This document shows positions 45,350 to 54,725 of a stretch of 64,000 nucleotides of DNA, piece after piece. Position 1 is the stretch's first letter; the number at the start of each line of letters is the position of its first letter. The translations under genes and the position numbers were made by a program. The notes below the pieces were generated by a model that saw only the letters and a list, made by a program, of their open reading frames with translations, made no database searches and had not been told where the DNA came from. Origin of the DNA: Saccharolobus caldissimus (lineage in GTDB: Archaea > Thermoproteota > Thermoprotei_A > Sulfolobales > Sulfolobaceae); contig NZ_AP025226.1 in the NCBI RefSeq assembly GCF_020886315.1, positions 1,452,001 to 1,516,000 of the forward strand, given 5' to 3'.

Positions 45350-45781
45350 ATGGGAAGTCTATTCGATAAAAACCCAGAGTTAAGGAGAATTTATGAAAAA
45401 GGTTTAGAGGTAAGGAAGAAAGTAATGGGTGAAGAATACGTAAATAAAGCCTTAAGTGAGGCTACGGAATTCGATAGAGAGTTGCAAGAGATGATTACAA
45501 TTTTCGCCTGGGGTATGATATGGACTAGGGATGAGGTGATGCCGAGAAAAATAAGAAGCTTAATAAATATAGGGATATTAGCAGCTTTAAATAGAGGAAA
45601 CGAATTAAAATTACACGTTAAAGGTGCAATAAGGAACGGATGTACAGAAGAGGAGATAAAGGAAGTACTGATCCAGGTTGGAGCTTATTGTGGTTTGCCA
45701 GCAGCAATGGAGGCTTTTAAGATCGCTAAAGAGGCTATAAGGGAGGTAAAGGAGGAGATGTCTAAAGAGGGAAAGAGATAA
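45350..45781 (+). CDS. Carboxymuconolactone decarboxylase family protein
   Basis: A 143-residue, all-helical protein of the CMD family. KIRSLINIGILAALNRGNEL and NGCTEEEIKEVLIQVGAYCG are the typical core. It lacks the CxxC of AhpD-type peroxidase members, so it is more like gamma-carboxymuconolactone decarboxylase itself. A role in aromatic breakdown is not supported by neighbours. Confidence 0.85.
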   Translation: MGSLFDKNPELRRIYEKGLEVRKKVMGEEYVNKALSEATEFDRELQEMITIFAWGMIWTRDEVMPRKIRSLINIGILAALNRGNELKLHVKGAIRNGCTEEEIKEVLIQVGAYCGLPAAMEAFKIAKEAIREVKEEMSKEGKR

Positions 45782-45877
45782 GGTTAGATTATTTTAATTT
45801 ATTTCTTATTGAAACATTTGATTAATAGCATAGAAATAAAATACAAAACCATTTTCATTTATAATGGAAAGTATAAG

Positions 45878-46291
45878 CTATCTAGAGATATTACATTTAT
45901 CAATAAAAATCGGTATTGCGAGCAAAATCGCTAACAGGTGAACTAAGGTACAATATATGCAAATTGATTTTATTATAACGATTTCGGCAAAAATGAAATA
46001 TCCCACAAATGCAATTCCCACAATCCATAAATACATAATCAAATCCTTAAACCTTAAAATCCACAAAACTCCTATACCTATAAACCATAAGACTCCCAGT
46101 AAAGCATCTGGTATTCCGAACACTCGCGAATAAGGGCTAAATTCTACTGCTCTACAATTTACCATACTTGAAATCTCACAATAATTAGGTACTTTTAATG
46201 TAAGTGTTTCTACTAATAAGTACACAGATAATATCGTACCTATTGTTACAATACTAAATAATAAAATATCGTATCTATTAATTCTACTCAT
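45878..46291 (-). CDS. Vitamin K epoxide reductase (VKOR) family protein
   Basis: A 137-residue membrane protein with four helices. The loop pair YCEISSMVNC (about residues 37-46) and the active-site CIYC near residue 112 are the VKOR hallmarks. In archaea and bacteria such proteins reoxidise thioredoxin-like disulfide-forming partners using quinone. The DUF929 protein encoded 2.7 kb away is a plausible partner. Confidence 0.88.
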   Translation of the reverse strand: MSRINRYDILLFSIVTIGTILSVYLLVETLTLKVPNYCEISSMVNCRAVEFSPYSRVFGIPDALLGVLWFIGIGVLWILRFKDLIMYLWIVGIAFVGYFIFAEIVIIKSICIYCTLVHLLAILLAIPIFIDKCNISR

Positions 46292-46328
46292 CGTTAAAGT
46301 GTGAATAAAAATAAATTTAAATTTTTGT

Positions 46329-47105
46329 TCACTTTAAATTAACGAGTCCTCTTAAATTTACCTCAACCTGTTTCCTTAATATCTCCCCTGCAACACCTCC
46401 AATGTCTATCTTTACATTAACATTTCTCGTTAATAGCTGATTTAAATGCTCTTCTAGAACGTTAGGACTTACTAAACCCCCATGTGCTAATCCCACTACT
46501 TTCGGTTTAAGTGAAATTTGCATCTTTAAACTTCTCACGTAATTCTCATAATCTAAAGGTGGAGGAGTAGTTGGTATTACATAACCGTTAAAATAAGCTC
46601 CTCCGCTATCTCCAGTAAATAGTATATCGTTAACCATTACCGATATGTGGTGTTTAGCGTGTCCAGGTGTATAAATAAGTTCCATTATCTTTCCCTCACC
46701 TAAATCTATCCTTTCCCCGCCTTCCACTTCAATTACCCTATCCTGGTCAACCTTTTCAAACTCTCCGTAAACATAATATAGATCACCTAAGGTTTGCTGG
46801 GCACTAGCGTTAAGTTTCTTAACTCCATCGTCAGTAGTTAAATACTTCTTAAAACCGCTCTTCACCATTATTTTTACGTTTTTATAAGTGTTGACTATTT
46901 CCTTTAGAAGCCCTATATGATCTATGTGGATATGCGTTAATATTACTAAGTCCAGTTTATCTAAGAATGAGGAGTCCATTATGGAGTTAGCAACTCCCGC
47001 ATCTATCATAACATTTAGTTTGTCACCGCATATTACGTAAACCGTAGCTAATTCTGGAAATTCTGGAGGTCCTGCAGGTACTGCGTGAAGTCCGCGACAA
47101 GGCAT
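46329..47105 (-). CDS. Metallo-beta-lactamase fold hydrolase
   Basis: A 258-residue hydrolase. The metal site LTHIHIDHIGLL gives the HxHxDH motif (about residues 57-62), with GHAKHHI and LFTGDSGGAY as further ligand regions and AHGG near residue 208. It resembles glyoxalase II or lactonase-like enzymes. A TATA-like TTATAACTTATA lies at about 47132-47143, suited to a leaderless start at 47105. Confidence 0.85.
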   Translation of the reverse strand: MPCRGLHAVPAGPPEFPELATVYVICGDKLNVMIDAGVANSIMDSSFLDKLDLVILTHIHIDHIGLLKEIVNTYKNVKIMVKSGFKKYLTTDDGVKKLNASAQQTLGDLYYVYGEFEKVDQDRVIEVEGGERIDLGEGKIMELIYTPGHAKHHISVMVNDILFTGDSGGAYFNGYVIPTTPPPLDYENYVRSLKMQISLKPKVVGLAHGGLVSPNVLEEHLNQLLTRNVNVKIDIGGVAGEILRKQVEVNLRGLVNLK

Positions 47106-47370
47106 AGTCGAATAATTTGATTCTGCAAATATAAGTTATAAAGGAAATCCGCACTTAAAGGAGTCCTCATCCCTCAGGCTGGGGAGTTTTCTTCACTAAA
47201 TTAGGTACTGTTTATGATCTTATAAATGTTATCGATAAGTTAAAAATTCCTTAATTAGCCTTAATTAGTACTATTATAATCGTCATCTATTACATTATTC
47301 TTCAATATTTTATGATACGAGGGAATGATATATAATATACTATTTTAATATATAGAAGGGATTTTTAGTT

Positions 47371-48480
47371 TTAGAGAAGGAAGAGGCAGATTATGGAAAT
47401 TATACAACCTATATCTAAGGAGATCATAGAGAAAGCGAAGCTGTGCGTTATGTAAAGTACGAAACCTACGAAGGTAGGAGCTATTAAAGTTCCTATTTGA
47501 GATACTGCATTCGCGTAACCTATTGATGTCCCAGCCTTAGATTCCCCGGCTATTTTCATTATCAACGAATCCGTAGGAGGTCTATAGGAAAAGGAAAATA
47601 TACCCATTAGGAAGGCTTCTGGGAATATCATAAATCCTGTCGAAAAAATTACCAGAATTGTTAATATAATGAATCCTAAGAGGTTGATTAGAATGACTCT
47701 TTTATCCCCTAAAATTGAGGAAAGTCTCTCAACCGTTAATATTCCAATTAATTGCCCTAAGCCGAAAAGGAATAGAAAGGCCGCAGAAAATTCAGGAGAA
47801 ATGTGCCTATAGAGGACTAACATAGAGAATATCCACGTTGTAGTTCCCCACGTTGACCATAATTCTCCCAATCTAACTAATGTCGCTAAAGTTATTTTTT
47901 TATCGAATATTATTCTGAAGGATTTCCTTACCTCACTTGAAACATTTTTGACATTTAATTTTGTAGTTAGAATAACCAACGTTAAGAAACCTATAGAGAT
48001 AAAGAGGTAAAATAATCTCCAAGTGTTTAGTAATATCGTAGCAATCAAACTTAAGAATAAAATAGTTATAGGACCTGCACTTTCTAATAACGCCACATAA
48101 AACGTTAATTTGTTTCCGTAACTTACCGCGAGGATTTTCATTGCAGATGGAAATATTGCAGCAGCTACTAATCCGTCTATTAAATATATTATAACCAATA
48201 ATAAATATGAATTAATAGATAAAAATAATATTAAGTTAAGGAAGATTAAGATAAATGAGGATATCAGCATTGACTTTGCCGGTCCTATTTTATCTATGAT
48301 TAACCCCCAGGGTATGGATGACGTAACGTAACCAATGTAAAAAGCCGTTGCAACGAAGCCCATTTCCACTGAGTTGAGGTGAAGCAGTAACGCTATGGGG
48401 AGATCAATAACCCCCCAACTTAATCTCAGTAGTAATTGTAGAAAAGTACCAAACCAGCCTATCATTAAATTCTTAGCCAT
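47371..48480 (-). CDS. MFS transporter
   Basis: A 369-residue major facilitator with about 11-12 helices. The loop between helices 2 and 3 reads WGLIIDKIGPAKSMLI, the MFS signature, repeated weakly as ERLSSILGDKRVIL in the second half. The protein is slightly short for the family, mainly at the C-terminus. The substrate is unknown. It is divergent from the ATPase gene. Confidence 0.8.
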   Translation of the reverse strand: MAKNLMIGWFGTFLQLLLRLSWGVIDLPIALLLHLNSVEMGFVATAFYIGYVTSSIPWGLIIDKIGPAKSMLISSFILIFLNLILFLSINSYLLLVIIYLIDGLVAAAIFPSAMKILAVSYGNKLTFYVALLESAGPITILFLSLIATILLNTWRLFYLFISIGFLTLVILTTKLNVKNVSSEVRKSFRIIFDKKITLATLVRLGELWSTWGTTTWIFSMLVLYRHISPEFSAAFLFLFGLGQLIGILTVERLSSILGDKRVILINLLGFIILTILVIFSTGFMIFPEAFLMGIFSFSYRPPTDSLIMKIAGESKAGTSIGYANAVSQIGTLIAPTFVGFVLYITHSFAFSMISLDIGCIISIICLFLL

Positions 48481-48631
48481 ACTGATAGAGTGGTAAATAA
48501 GGGATTTTAATATTAACTACTTAACCTTTTCAATAAGATTAAAACGATCTAACCTAGCGTAGCTAAAAGTGGGCATAATTATAGAGAGGATTAAGCTAAG
48601 ATTAAAATGTGGTACCCAGATTATTATATTT

Positions 48632-49993
48632 GTGGTACCACAATTTGTCGATAGGGAAAGAGAGTTAAAATTTTTGGAGGATAAGTATAAAGAGAAGGGT
48701 GCCCAGTTAATAATAATCTACGGTAGGAGAAGAGTCGGCAAGACTGAATTAGTAAAACAATTTATTAAAAATAAGGAGGCAATTTACCATTTATCTACCT
48801 CTGACGGAATAACCAATAACGTTAATAAACTTAAAGAAGAATTCTCGAATTTCTTACGTAAATCCTACTTTAGATCTCTTAACGTTAATATCGACGATCT
48901 ATTAATATATTTTGGAGACGAAATAGGTAAGAGGAGAGTAATCTTAGTTATAGATGAGTTCCAATATTTAATTGAGAGCGATAAAAGTGTTATTTCCCTT
49001 TTTCAGAGGGCATGGGATGAGAAACTGAAGGACACTGGGATTTTCTTAATATTAACCGGTTCCAGTATAGGGATGATGGAAAATGAAGTCTTATCCAAAA
49101 AATCACCACTTTACGGAAGAAGAACGGGAAGTTGGAAGGTTGAAGAGCTATCCTTCCCTAACTTGTTTAAATTCTTCCCGAAAAAGGATATAGAGGAGTT
49201 AATTAAAATATGGAGCATTACTGGAGGCATACCTTTTTATATAATTCAGTTAGATCCATCTAAATCAGTTGAGGAGAACATAAGGGAGAAGATAATGAGG
49301 AAGGGTAATATACTTTATGATGAACCCTTATTCCTTTTAAGGGAAGAATTCAGAGAGCAAAGGGTTTATCTAAGTATACTTAGGGCTATCTCTAACGGAT
49401 ATAGTACTTTATCACAAATCTCACAAGTAACGGGAATTGATAGAAGCAATCTCACATCTTATTTGGAAAGATTGGAAGAAAACGGAATAATCGAGAGAGT
49501 CATCCCTTACGGTAAGAAGAAAGGGTGGTATGCAATAAAGGATAACTTCTTCGACTTCTGGTTTAAATTCATATATAATAATCTTAACTATTTAGAGATT
49601 GATATGGTAGATGAGGTTATGCAGAGGATAGATTTAAACCAGTATTTCTCCTTTAAGTTTGAGAAATTGATAAGAGAGCTCATTAAAAGTAAGTTATTGA
49701 AGTTACCCTTTGAGTATAATTTAGTCACTTTATATTCTCATAAAGGAGAAGAGGTGGACGTAGTTGCAGAGGGGAAGGATACGATATTTTTAGGAGAGGT
49801 CAAATGGGAGGAAAACGTAGATCCCAGACCTTTGCTATCTAAAATGAGGAGGATAATGAATAAGATCGCTGAGAATAAGAAAGAGTATTATGGAGTTTTT
49901 GCGAAGTCCTTTAAGAGATGCGATTTACCAGAACTATTATGTTACGATCTTATTAAAATAAGGGAGGAGATCTTAAGTTTTAGCGGGAATTAA
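48632..49993 (+). CDS. Archaeal ATPase with DUF234 domain
   Basis: About 453 residues. The N-terminal STAND-type ATPase has FVDRERELKFL, Walker A YGRRRVGKTELVKQF and Walker B RVILVIDEFQYLIE. A winged-helix region (YSTLSQISQVTGIDRSNLTS) and a C-terminal DUF234 nuclease-like domain (YSHKGEEVDVVAEGKDTIFL then GEVKW) follow. The E...D...GEVKW pattern resembles PD-(D/E)xK enzymes. The frame is open to 48569, but GTG at 48632 gives the family N-terminus and has a TATA-like ATTAAAATG about 26 bases upstream. Function is unknown; a defence or mobile-element role is possible. Confidence 0.82.
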   Translation: MVPQFVDRERELKFLEDKYKEKGAQLIIIYGRRRVGKTELVKQFIKNKEAIYHLSTSDGITNNVNKLKEEFSNFLRKSYFRSLNVNIDDLLIYFGDEIGKRRVILVIDEFQYLIESDKSVISLFQRAWDEKLKDTGIFLILTGSSIGMMENEVLSKKSPLYGRRTGSWKVEELSFPNLFKFFPKKDIEELIKIWSITGGIPFYIIQLDPSKSVEENIREKIMRKGNILYDEPLFLLREEFREQRVYLSILRAISNGYSTLSQISQVTGIDRSNLTSYLERLEENGIIERVIPYGKKKGWYAIKDNFFDFWFKFIYNNLNYLEIDMVDEVMQRIDLNQYFSFKFEKLIRELIKSKLLKLPFEYNLVTLYSHKGEEVDVVAEGKDTIFLGEVKWEENVDPRPLLSKMRRIMNKIAENKKEYYGVFAKSFKRCDLPELLCYDLIKIREEILSFSGN

Positions 49994-50264
49994 TTATTAA
50001 CAATGATAGTTCAACTTATAGCAGTTAGTCCTTTTCGCATCACTCTATATCAAAACTCAAATTGAAAGAAATTAATTCTAGTTAATAAAAATAGCCATAA
50101 TTAACGTTTTAGGCTGCATTTATCATGGCGTAACTTTTCCTTAATAAATAAACCATAATCCTCTTAAGTCAACTTCTTTAGGATGATGATGAGGAGATCA
50201 GAAACTAGTTTTTCCCAGATTTATATCTAATAGACTATTAATAATCTAAAAAATTATTTTAAAA

Positions 50265-51845
50265 TTACCTTCTTATTAATAGAAGGACAACTGCTACAGC
50301 TACAATTACAATTATTATTACAGCAGCTATAACAATGGTAGTTGGAAAAGATGTAGGGTGACTCGTTAATGTACTGCTGCTAAGAGTTACCGTGCTTATT
50401 GATGTTGCAGTCGTCGTTGTGCTGGTACTAGTTATAGTAGATGTCGTGCTAGACGTGCTACTAGCTGTTGTACTCGTAGTAGTACTGCTCATTGTACTTG
50501 TTGTGCTTGTTGACGTTATAGTAGATGTTGTAGTAGATGTCGTTGTGGTACTGCTAGTTATAGTAGATGTGCTCGTTGTCGAACTCGTCGTTGTAGTAAT
50601 TGGAGGTACTAAGTTTTGCATACTTAACACATCTACTTGAGTGTTAAATGATTCAAAGTTGAATTGAATTGAAAGTTTGTATAGATAACCTGCTGAGTAA
50701 ACTACTGATATAGGAAATATGAAAGTCTTAGTTGGGGTTGATAAATTACTATACGCAATCGTTCCGTTAAGATATAATATATCAAGTCCAACTTCATTAG
50801 TTAGTAGCGCACTAAATCCGCTTGTAGTAGTTGAACTTGTATAAAATCCTGAGACTAATACATAACTGTTATTTATAAATTGAACTTCTAATGGCGAGGT
50901 TATATTTGGAAGTAAAATTTTGTTATAACTACCGTTATTCAGATATAATTTAACGTATGTATTTCCTATAACTCCATATAATATATTATTAATTATTATT
51001 GAAGAGTTATAAACAACATATCCTCCGAAAGGTAACTCATAAATTATATTTCCGTTCGATAAATTAAGCAGTAATGTTGTAGATTTATTAGAGACTAATA
51101 TATAGTTTCCGACTATTGTAGATCCTTCGTAGTCTTTGATAACTATATGCCACTTGCCTACTAACGATATATTTGTAACATTTGACGGTGTTATTAATGG
51201 TATAACCTTACTTGATGAGGGTAATGGAATACCCGTTATTACCACATACCCGTATTTCGTAGGATAAACCTCAGATATAGTTTCGTTCTTAAATACATAT
51301 ACTTTTTCGGGAGTTATTACTACAGTCTTGTTTACCCCTATAGAAACATATATTATCCCGTTTTTAGATGGGTAAGCTATAGTAAAGTTGTCGAAGAACT
51401 TCCATGAAACAACGTTTAATCCGTTTAATATAGTTATATTTGAGTGTATCCTTGAGATAAATTGAGTAAATGTCATGTTGGTTTGTTTAGGTAATTCTGT
51501 GATATTAATATATAGAGTATTTATTACTGCAAGTGAATTATTATATACAATAGGTATGGGAAATGTAGTAATATTAATTTGATTTGGAGTGTATGAAGAA
51601 ATTTTCATATAGTAAAAAGAATTGGCGTAATAAACTGCAGAGGGTATGGATATATTAGAGCTTTGCATGTTACTTAAAGAAGGTGTTTCTAACGATATTA
51701 GCACTCCACCATGATAAGGAGTTTCATATAAGCCTAAGCCAGAAATACTATACGAGTTAACAGTCTTTAATTGAATTGCTGCAATAGCTACAATAGATGC
51801 TAGTATTAAAAGCACTGCTATTACTAATATCTTATACTTATTCAT
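50265..51845 (-). CDS. Ser/Thr-linker surface protein with C-terminal anchor
   Basis: About 526 residues. An N-terminal hydrophobic segment (YKILVIAVLLILASIVAIAA), a beta-rich ectodomain with many NxS/T sequons (possibly a propeller: repeated strands such as YGVIGNTYVKLYLNNGSY), a long Ser/Thr tract of about 70 residues and a C-terminal helix ending LLLIRR. A TATA-like box at 51866-51877 places the start at ATG 51845 rather than 51866. The build matches the gene at 4752-6374. Possibly a pseudoperiplasmic binding or adhesive protein. Confidence 0.7.
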   Translation of the reverse strand: MNKYKILVIAVLLILASIVAIAAIQLKTVNSYSISGLGLYETPYHGGVLISLETPSLSNMQSSNISIPSAVYYANSFYYMKISSYTPNQINITTFPIPIVYNNSLAVINTLYINITELPKQTNMTFTQFISRIHSNITILNGLNVVSWKFFDNFTIAYPSKNGIIYVSIGVNKTVVITPEKVYVFKNETISEVYPTKYGYVVITGIPLPSSSKVIPLITPSNVTNISLVGKWHIVIKDYEGSTIVGNYILVSNKSTTLLLNLSNGNIIYELPFGGYVVYNSSIIINNILYGVIGNTYVKLYLNNGSYNKILLPNITSPLEVQFINNSYVLVSGFYTSSTTTSGFSALLTNEVGLDILYLNGTIAYSNLSTPTKTFIFPISVVYSAGYLYKLSIQFNFESFNTQVDVLSMQNLVPPITTTTSSTTSTSTITSSTTTTSTTTSTITSTSTTSTMSSTTTSTTASSTSSTTSTITSTSTTTTATSISTVTLSSSTLTSHPTSFPTTIVIAAVIIIVIVAVAVVLLLIRR

Positions 51846-52132
51846 ATGTTGATTGCAATAAGGCAATATTTAAAATTAATCCTAAGCATAACATAATTGT
51901 TAATAAAATGCACAACATAGTTAATTTCATTTAGGTCATAAATTGTTATTACGACTTGTATTAACTAAGTAATCTTCTTAATTATTTCCATTTTTTGAAC
52001 ATTTCTTTTGAACTCTTCTAATGCTACATTAATTTGTTTAGTATAATCTACAAATTGCGTATATAATAAAATATTACTAGTTAATTCAAAAATTCTCTCC
52101 TAATCCCTACGTTATACTCTTCAAATTAAAAA

Positions 52133-53050
52133 TTATGTACTACTTTTTTGTTGAACGTTTTGTTGAGATAGATTATATCCACAATTCTCACAGAATTTAG
52201 CCCCTGGAGAGTTCATATGTCCACAGTTAGGGCATTTAATAGGATTTAAAGAGGCACCGCACTTAGGGCAGAATCTAGCATCATTTTCTACTTCTGCACC
52301 GCAATTCCAACACTTCTTATTCTGCTTTTGTAATTGGGGTTGCTGTTGAGGTTGTATATTTTGTTGTGGAGTTTGTTGTGGATAATATCCTTGCTGCGGA
52401 TAAGGTTGTCCATAGGGTTGAGCATAAGGTTGTTGCCCATAAGGCTGTGGATAATATCCTTGCTGCGGATAAGCTGGTGGTGCACTCATAATTATCATCA
52501 TTATCGTATTCATTAACTGCTCTTCTTGTGCGAAATCCTTATACAAGTTATACGCATCGTAAGCTGTAGCACCTCCGCCTAATAATTCTAAGAGCTTATT
52601 GTGAAGAAGATCATCTCCGACAAGATAAGTTCCACCTGCAGTAGCAGCTATCGTGAGTAAGTCCTGCATTAGATTTGCTATTCCAGTTTCGACTACTACA
52701 AATCCTTGTCCTTGACAAATTCTTATAGTATAAGATTGATTCTTATCAGTTAACGAGCCTAAAAGACTGTTATGCTGAGCTTGAATTACAGCCATGTTTT
52801 GTCCAACCATTGGGAAAACCTGAAAACCTTGACTCATTAAATACATCTGAACTTGTTGAACTACGTATTGTAAATTTATAGGATAATTTACTGGAATCAT
52901 CTGCGATTTTCCTCCAAGTCCTACTGACTGTTGACATGCTATAATACTCATCATAGGGTTTGGCTGATATCCATAAGGGTTTGGCTGACCGTAAGGGTTT
53001 TGCGGTGGAGGATACTGTGATCCTGGTGGAGGATTATATGGATACCCCAT
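52133..53050 (-). CDS. Prion-like Pro/Tyr/Gln-rich protein with two zinc ribbons
   Basis: About 305 residues. The N-terminus is low-complexity (YPYNPPPGSQYPPPQNPYGQ), followed by an ordered region (residues 35-180). A second low-complexity tract of repeated PYGQ/PQQGYYPQ units spans about residues 195-245, and a C-terminal double zinc ribbon (CWNCGAE...CPKCGAS, CPNCGHM...CENCGYN) ends it. A TATA-like ATATATAAAT at 53071-53080 supports ATG 53050 over the ATG at 53065. The tracts resemble eukaryotic prion-like domains. A ParA-like ATPase gene lies just upstream on the same strand. Confidence 0.7.
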   Translation of the reverse strand: MGYPYNPPPGSQYPPPQNPYGQPNPYGYQPNPMMSIIACQQSVGLGGKSQMIPVNYPINLQYVVQQVQMYLMSQGFQVFPMVGQNMAVIQAQHNSLLGSLTDKNQSYTIRICQGQGFVVVETGIANLMQDLLTIAATAGGTYLVGDDLLHNKLLELLGGGATAYDAYNLYKDFAQEEQLMNTIMMIIMSAPPAYPQQGYYPQPYGQQPYAQPYGQPYPQQGYYPQQTPQQNIQPQQQPQLQKQNKKCWNCGAEVENDARFCPKCGASLNPIKCPNCGHMNSPGAKFCENCGYNLSQQNVQQKSST

Positions 53051-53168
53051 AGTTAAAAATAACATTAATCATATATAAATATTGTGTATGATGCACCTTT
53101 TTATTTTATTTATGTATTATATTATTTTATGGTTTATATCAAAAATAAAATATTATAATAAATTAAAA

Positions 53169-53909
53169 TTAACTATGATTTTCCAAATATTTCTCTATGA
53201 TTTTACCTATAATCTGCATTTCTTCTTTATTTTTGAGATTGTTATATTGCATTACTTCCTCCATAAAGGGAATTGTCAAAACTTCACAAGGTAATACTTG
53301 TCTTAATCTTTCAACTTCTTCAGCTATTTCTTTTTGTACATAGTCTATTTGCGGAACCATATTTATAACAAAAGCAAGTGGTTTAAAACCTATTTTCTTC
53401 CTTATATTTTCAAAATATTCAACACTACTTAATATATCATCCAGTACCGCATCCGTGATCCCAATGCCTGCAATTATATACTCAGGAAAATGTATCCTAA
53501 ATAACTCGTATTCATCGTATACTAAAGGATCATTTATACTGAAAATCCTACCGTAATCCACAATAATAACGTCGTAATTACGATTTACTACATCCAAATA
53601 TGCCTTAGTTAACTTATCGTTTCTTACAACCTCATGTAATTTGATCTCGTTTACTGGACTACTGAAGACTTTAAACAACGTGAAATTGTCATTTATTCTC
53701 TTTTCGTATTGTCCTTTATCGAGATTATCAGCTAATGCTTTATGAAATCCGACACCGTTAAATCCTAAAATCAGGGAACCTAAGGATAGTAAGTCTTTAT
53801 CTATGTAGAGTACCTTATACTTCCTCGATAAATAGAATGCAGTGGATAAAGCTAAGGTAGTTTTCCCAACGCCTCCTTTAATTCCTATAAAACCTATTCT
53901 CAGTTTCAT
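53169..53909 (-). CDS. ParA/MinD-type ATPase
   Basis: A 246-residue P-loop ATPase with the deviant Walker A GIKGGVGKTTLALSTAF (residues 12-28), YIDKDLLSLG as the A' region, and Walker B DVIIVDYG. Members position DNA, proteins or complexes in the cell. No parB or plasmid gene is near. The next gene downstream on the strand encodes the zinc-ribbon/prion-like protein, separated by about 118 bases. Confidence 0.82.
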   Translation of the reverse strand: MKLRIGFIGIKGGVGKTTLALSTAFYLSRKYKVLYIDKDLLSLGSLILGFNGVGFHKALADNLDKGQYEKRINDNFTLFKVFSSPVNEIKLHEVVRNDKLTKAYLDVVNRNYDVIIVDYGRIFSINDPLVYDEYELFRIHFPEYIIAGIGITDAVLDDILSSVEYFENIRKKIGFKPLAFVINMVPQIDYVQKEIAEEVERLRQVLPCEVLTIPFMEEVMQYNNLKNKEEMQIIGKIIEKYLENHS

Positions 53910-54140
53910 CTCTTTATTATTATGTAAAAAGAGGTTAAAAAATTTGATTTATAACGACTCTTAAAACTATAAAATATATCATTGTTGTTCAATCTTAATC
54001 TATATAAAGTTTTTTAGATTTTGTGACCAAAGTTAGAATTTCCTTATAAGAATTTGATTTATCTATATAATTTTTTAAAATATATTTTTATTGTATAAAC
54101 TCTCATCAAGTATATTAGGGACTAATGCGATGAGCATCTT

Positions 54141-54719
54141 ATGAAAGTCGTAATATTTGCCTCAAGTAAGGAAGCTGAGATGGAAGAACCGGTATTTTGT
54201 GATAGGGATACCGTAAATGTTGACGCGAGCAAATGTGTGGGAAGAAGTTTGGGAATAGCCCCTTTTATAGCTAAATACTTAAAGGATTTAGGGTTTCACG
54301 TAACTGTAGTGGATCCCTTTGCAGAGGATAATTATTACGAGGCTGATGAGGTAATAAGGGGTACTACTTTTCAAGTCCCAGATGAGGTAGTTAAGGACAG
54401 TTACGTAATAGTGGCAACTAGACATGTATACGATACATGGGCTATAATGAAGTCCATATTGGGAGGGGCTAAAGAGATAGCAGTAGTAATGAGTTTAAAG
54501 AGGGCGCAAATTATACTTAAGAGATTAATGCAGGCGGGTATAGATAAAGAAAAACTTAAGGCGTTAAGGTTGCCTGCTGGCTTAGATATAGGGGCTAAGA
54601 GCGAGAAAGAGATAGCCCTTTCCATAGTAGCTGAACTGTTTACAGTAATAAGAGGGGGAACGGGTTTACCTTTAAGGGAAGTTAAGGGCTTAGAGAAGTT
54701 AGTAGATAAAATTGAGTAA
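54141..54719 (+). CDS. XdhC/CoxI-like Rossmann protein
   Basis: A 192-residue protein matching the C-terminal Rossmann-type domain of XdhC/CoxI. VIVATRHVYD and LRLPAGLDIGAKSEKEIALS are the family signatures. XdhC proteins insert or sulfurate the molybdenum cofactor of xanthine or CO dehydrogenase-type enzymes. No molybdenum hydroxylase is adjacent; the nearest molybdoenzyme is the formate dehydrogenase at 8471. The N-terminal domain of full-length XdhC is reduced. Confidence 0.8.
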   Translation: MKVVIFASSKEAEMEEPVFCDRDTVNVDASKCVGRSLGIAPFIAKYLKDLGFHVTVVDPFAEDNYYEADEVIRGTTFQVPDEVVKDSYVIVATRHVYDTWAIMKSILGGAKEIAVVMSLKRAQIILKRLMQAGIDKEKLKALRLPAGLDIGAKSEKEIALSIVAELFTVIRGGTGLPLREVKGLEKLVDKIE

Positions 54720-54725
54720 ATGTCA

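Noticed and set aside
47150-47195. GC-richer stretch with CCCTCAGGCTGGGG that recalls an IS200/IS605 end.
   Set aside because: Too short, with no transposase fragment next to it; it cannot be supported.
50392-50640. Valine-rich open frame opposite the Ser/Thr linker of the surface protein.
   Set aside because: It is the complement of a low-complexity Thr/Ser tract and has no independent support.
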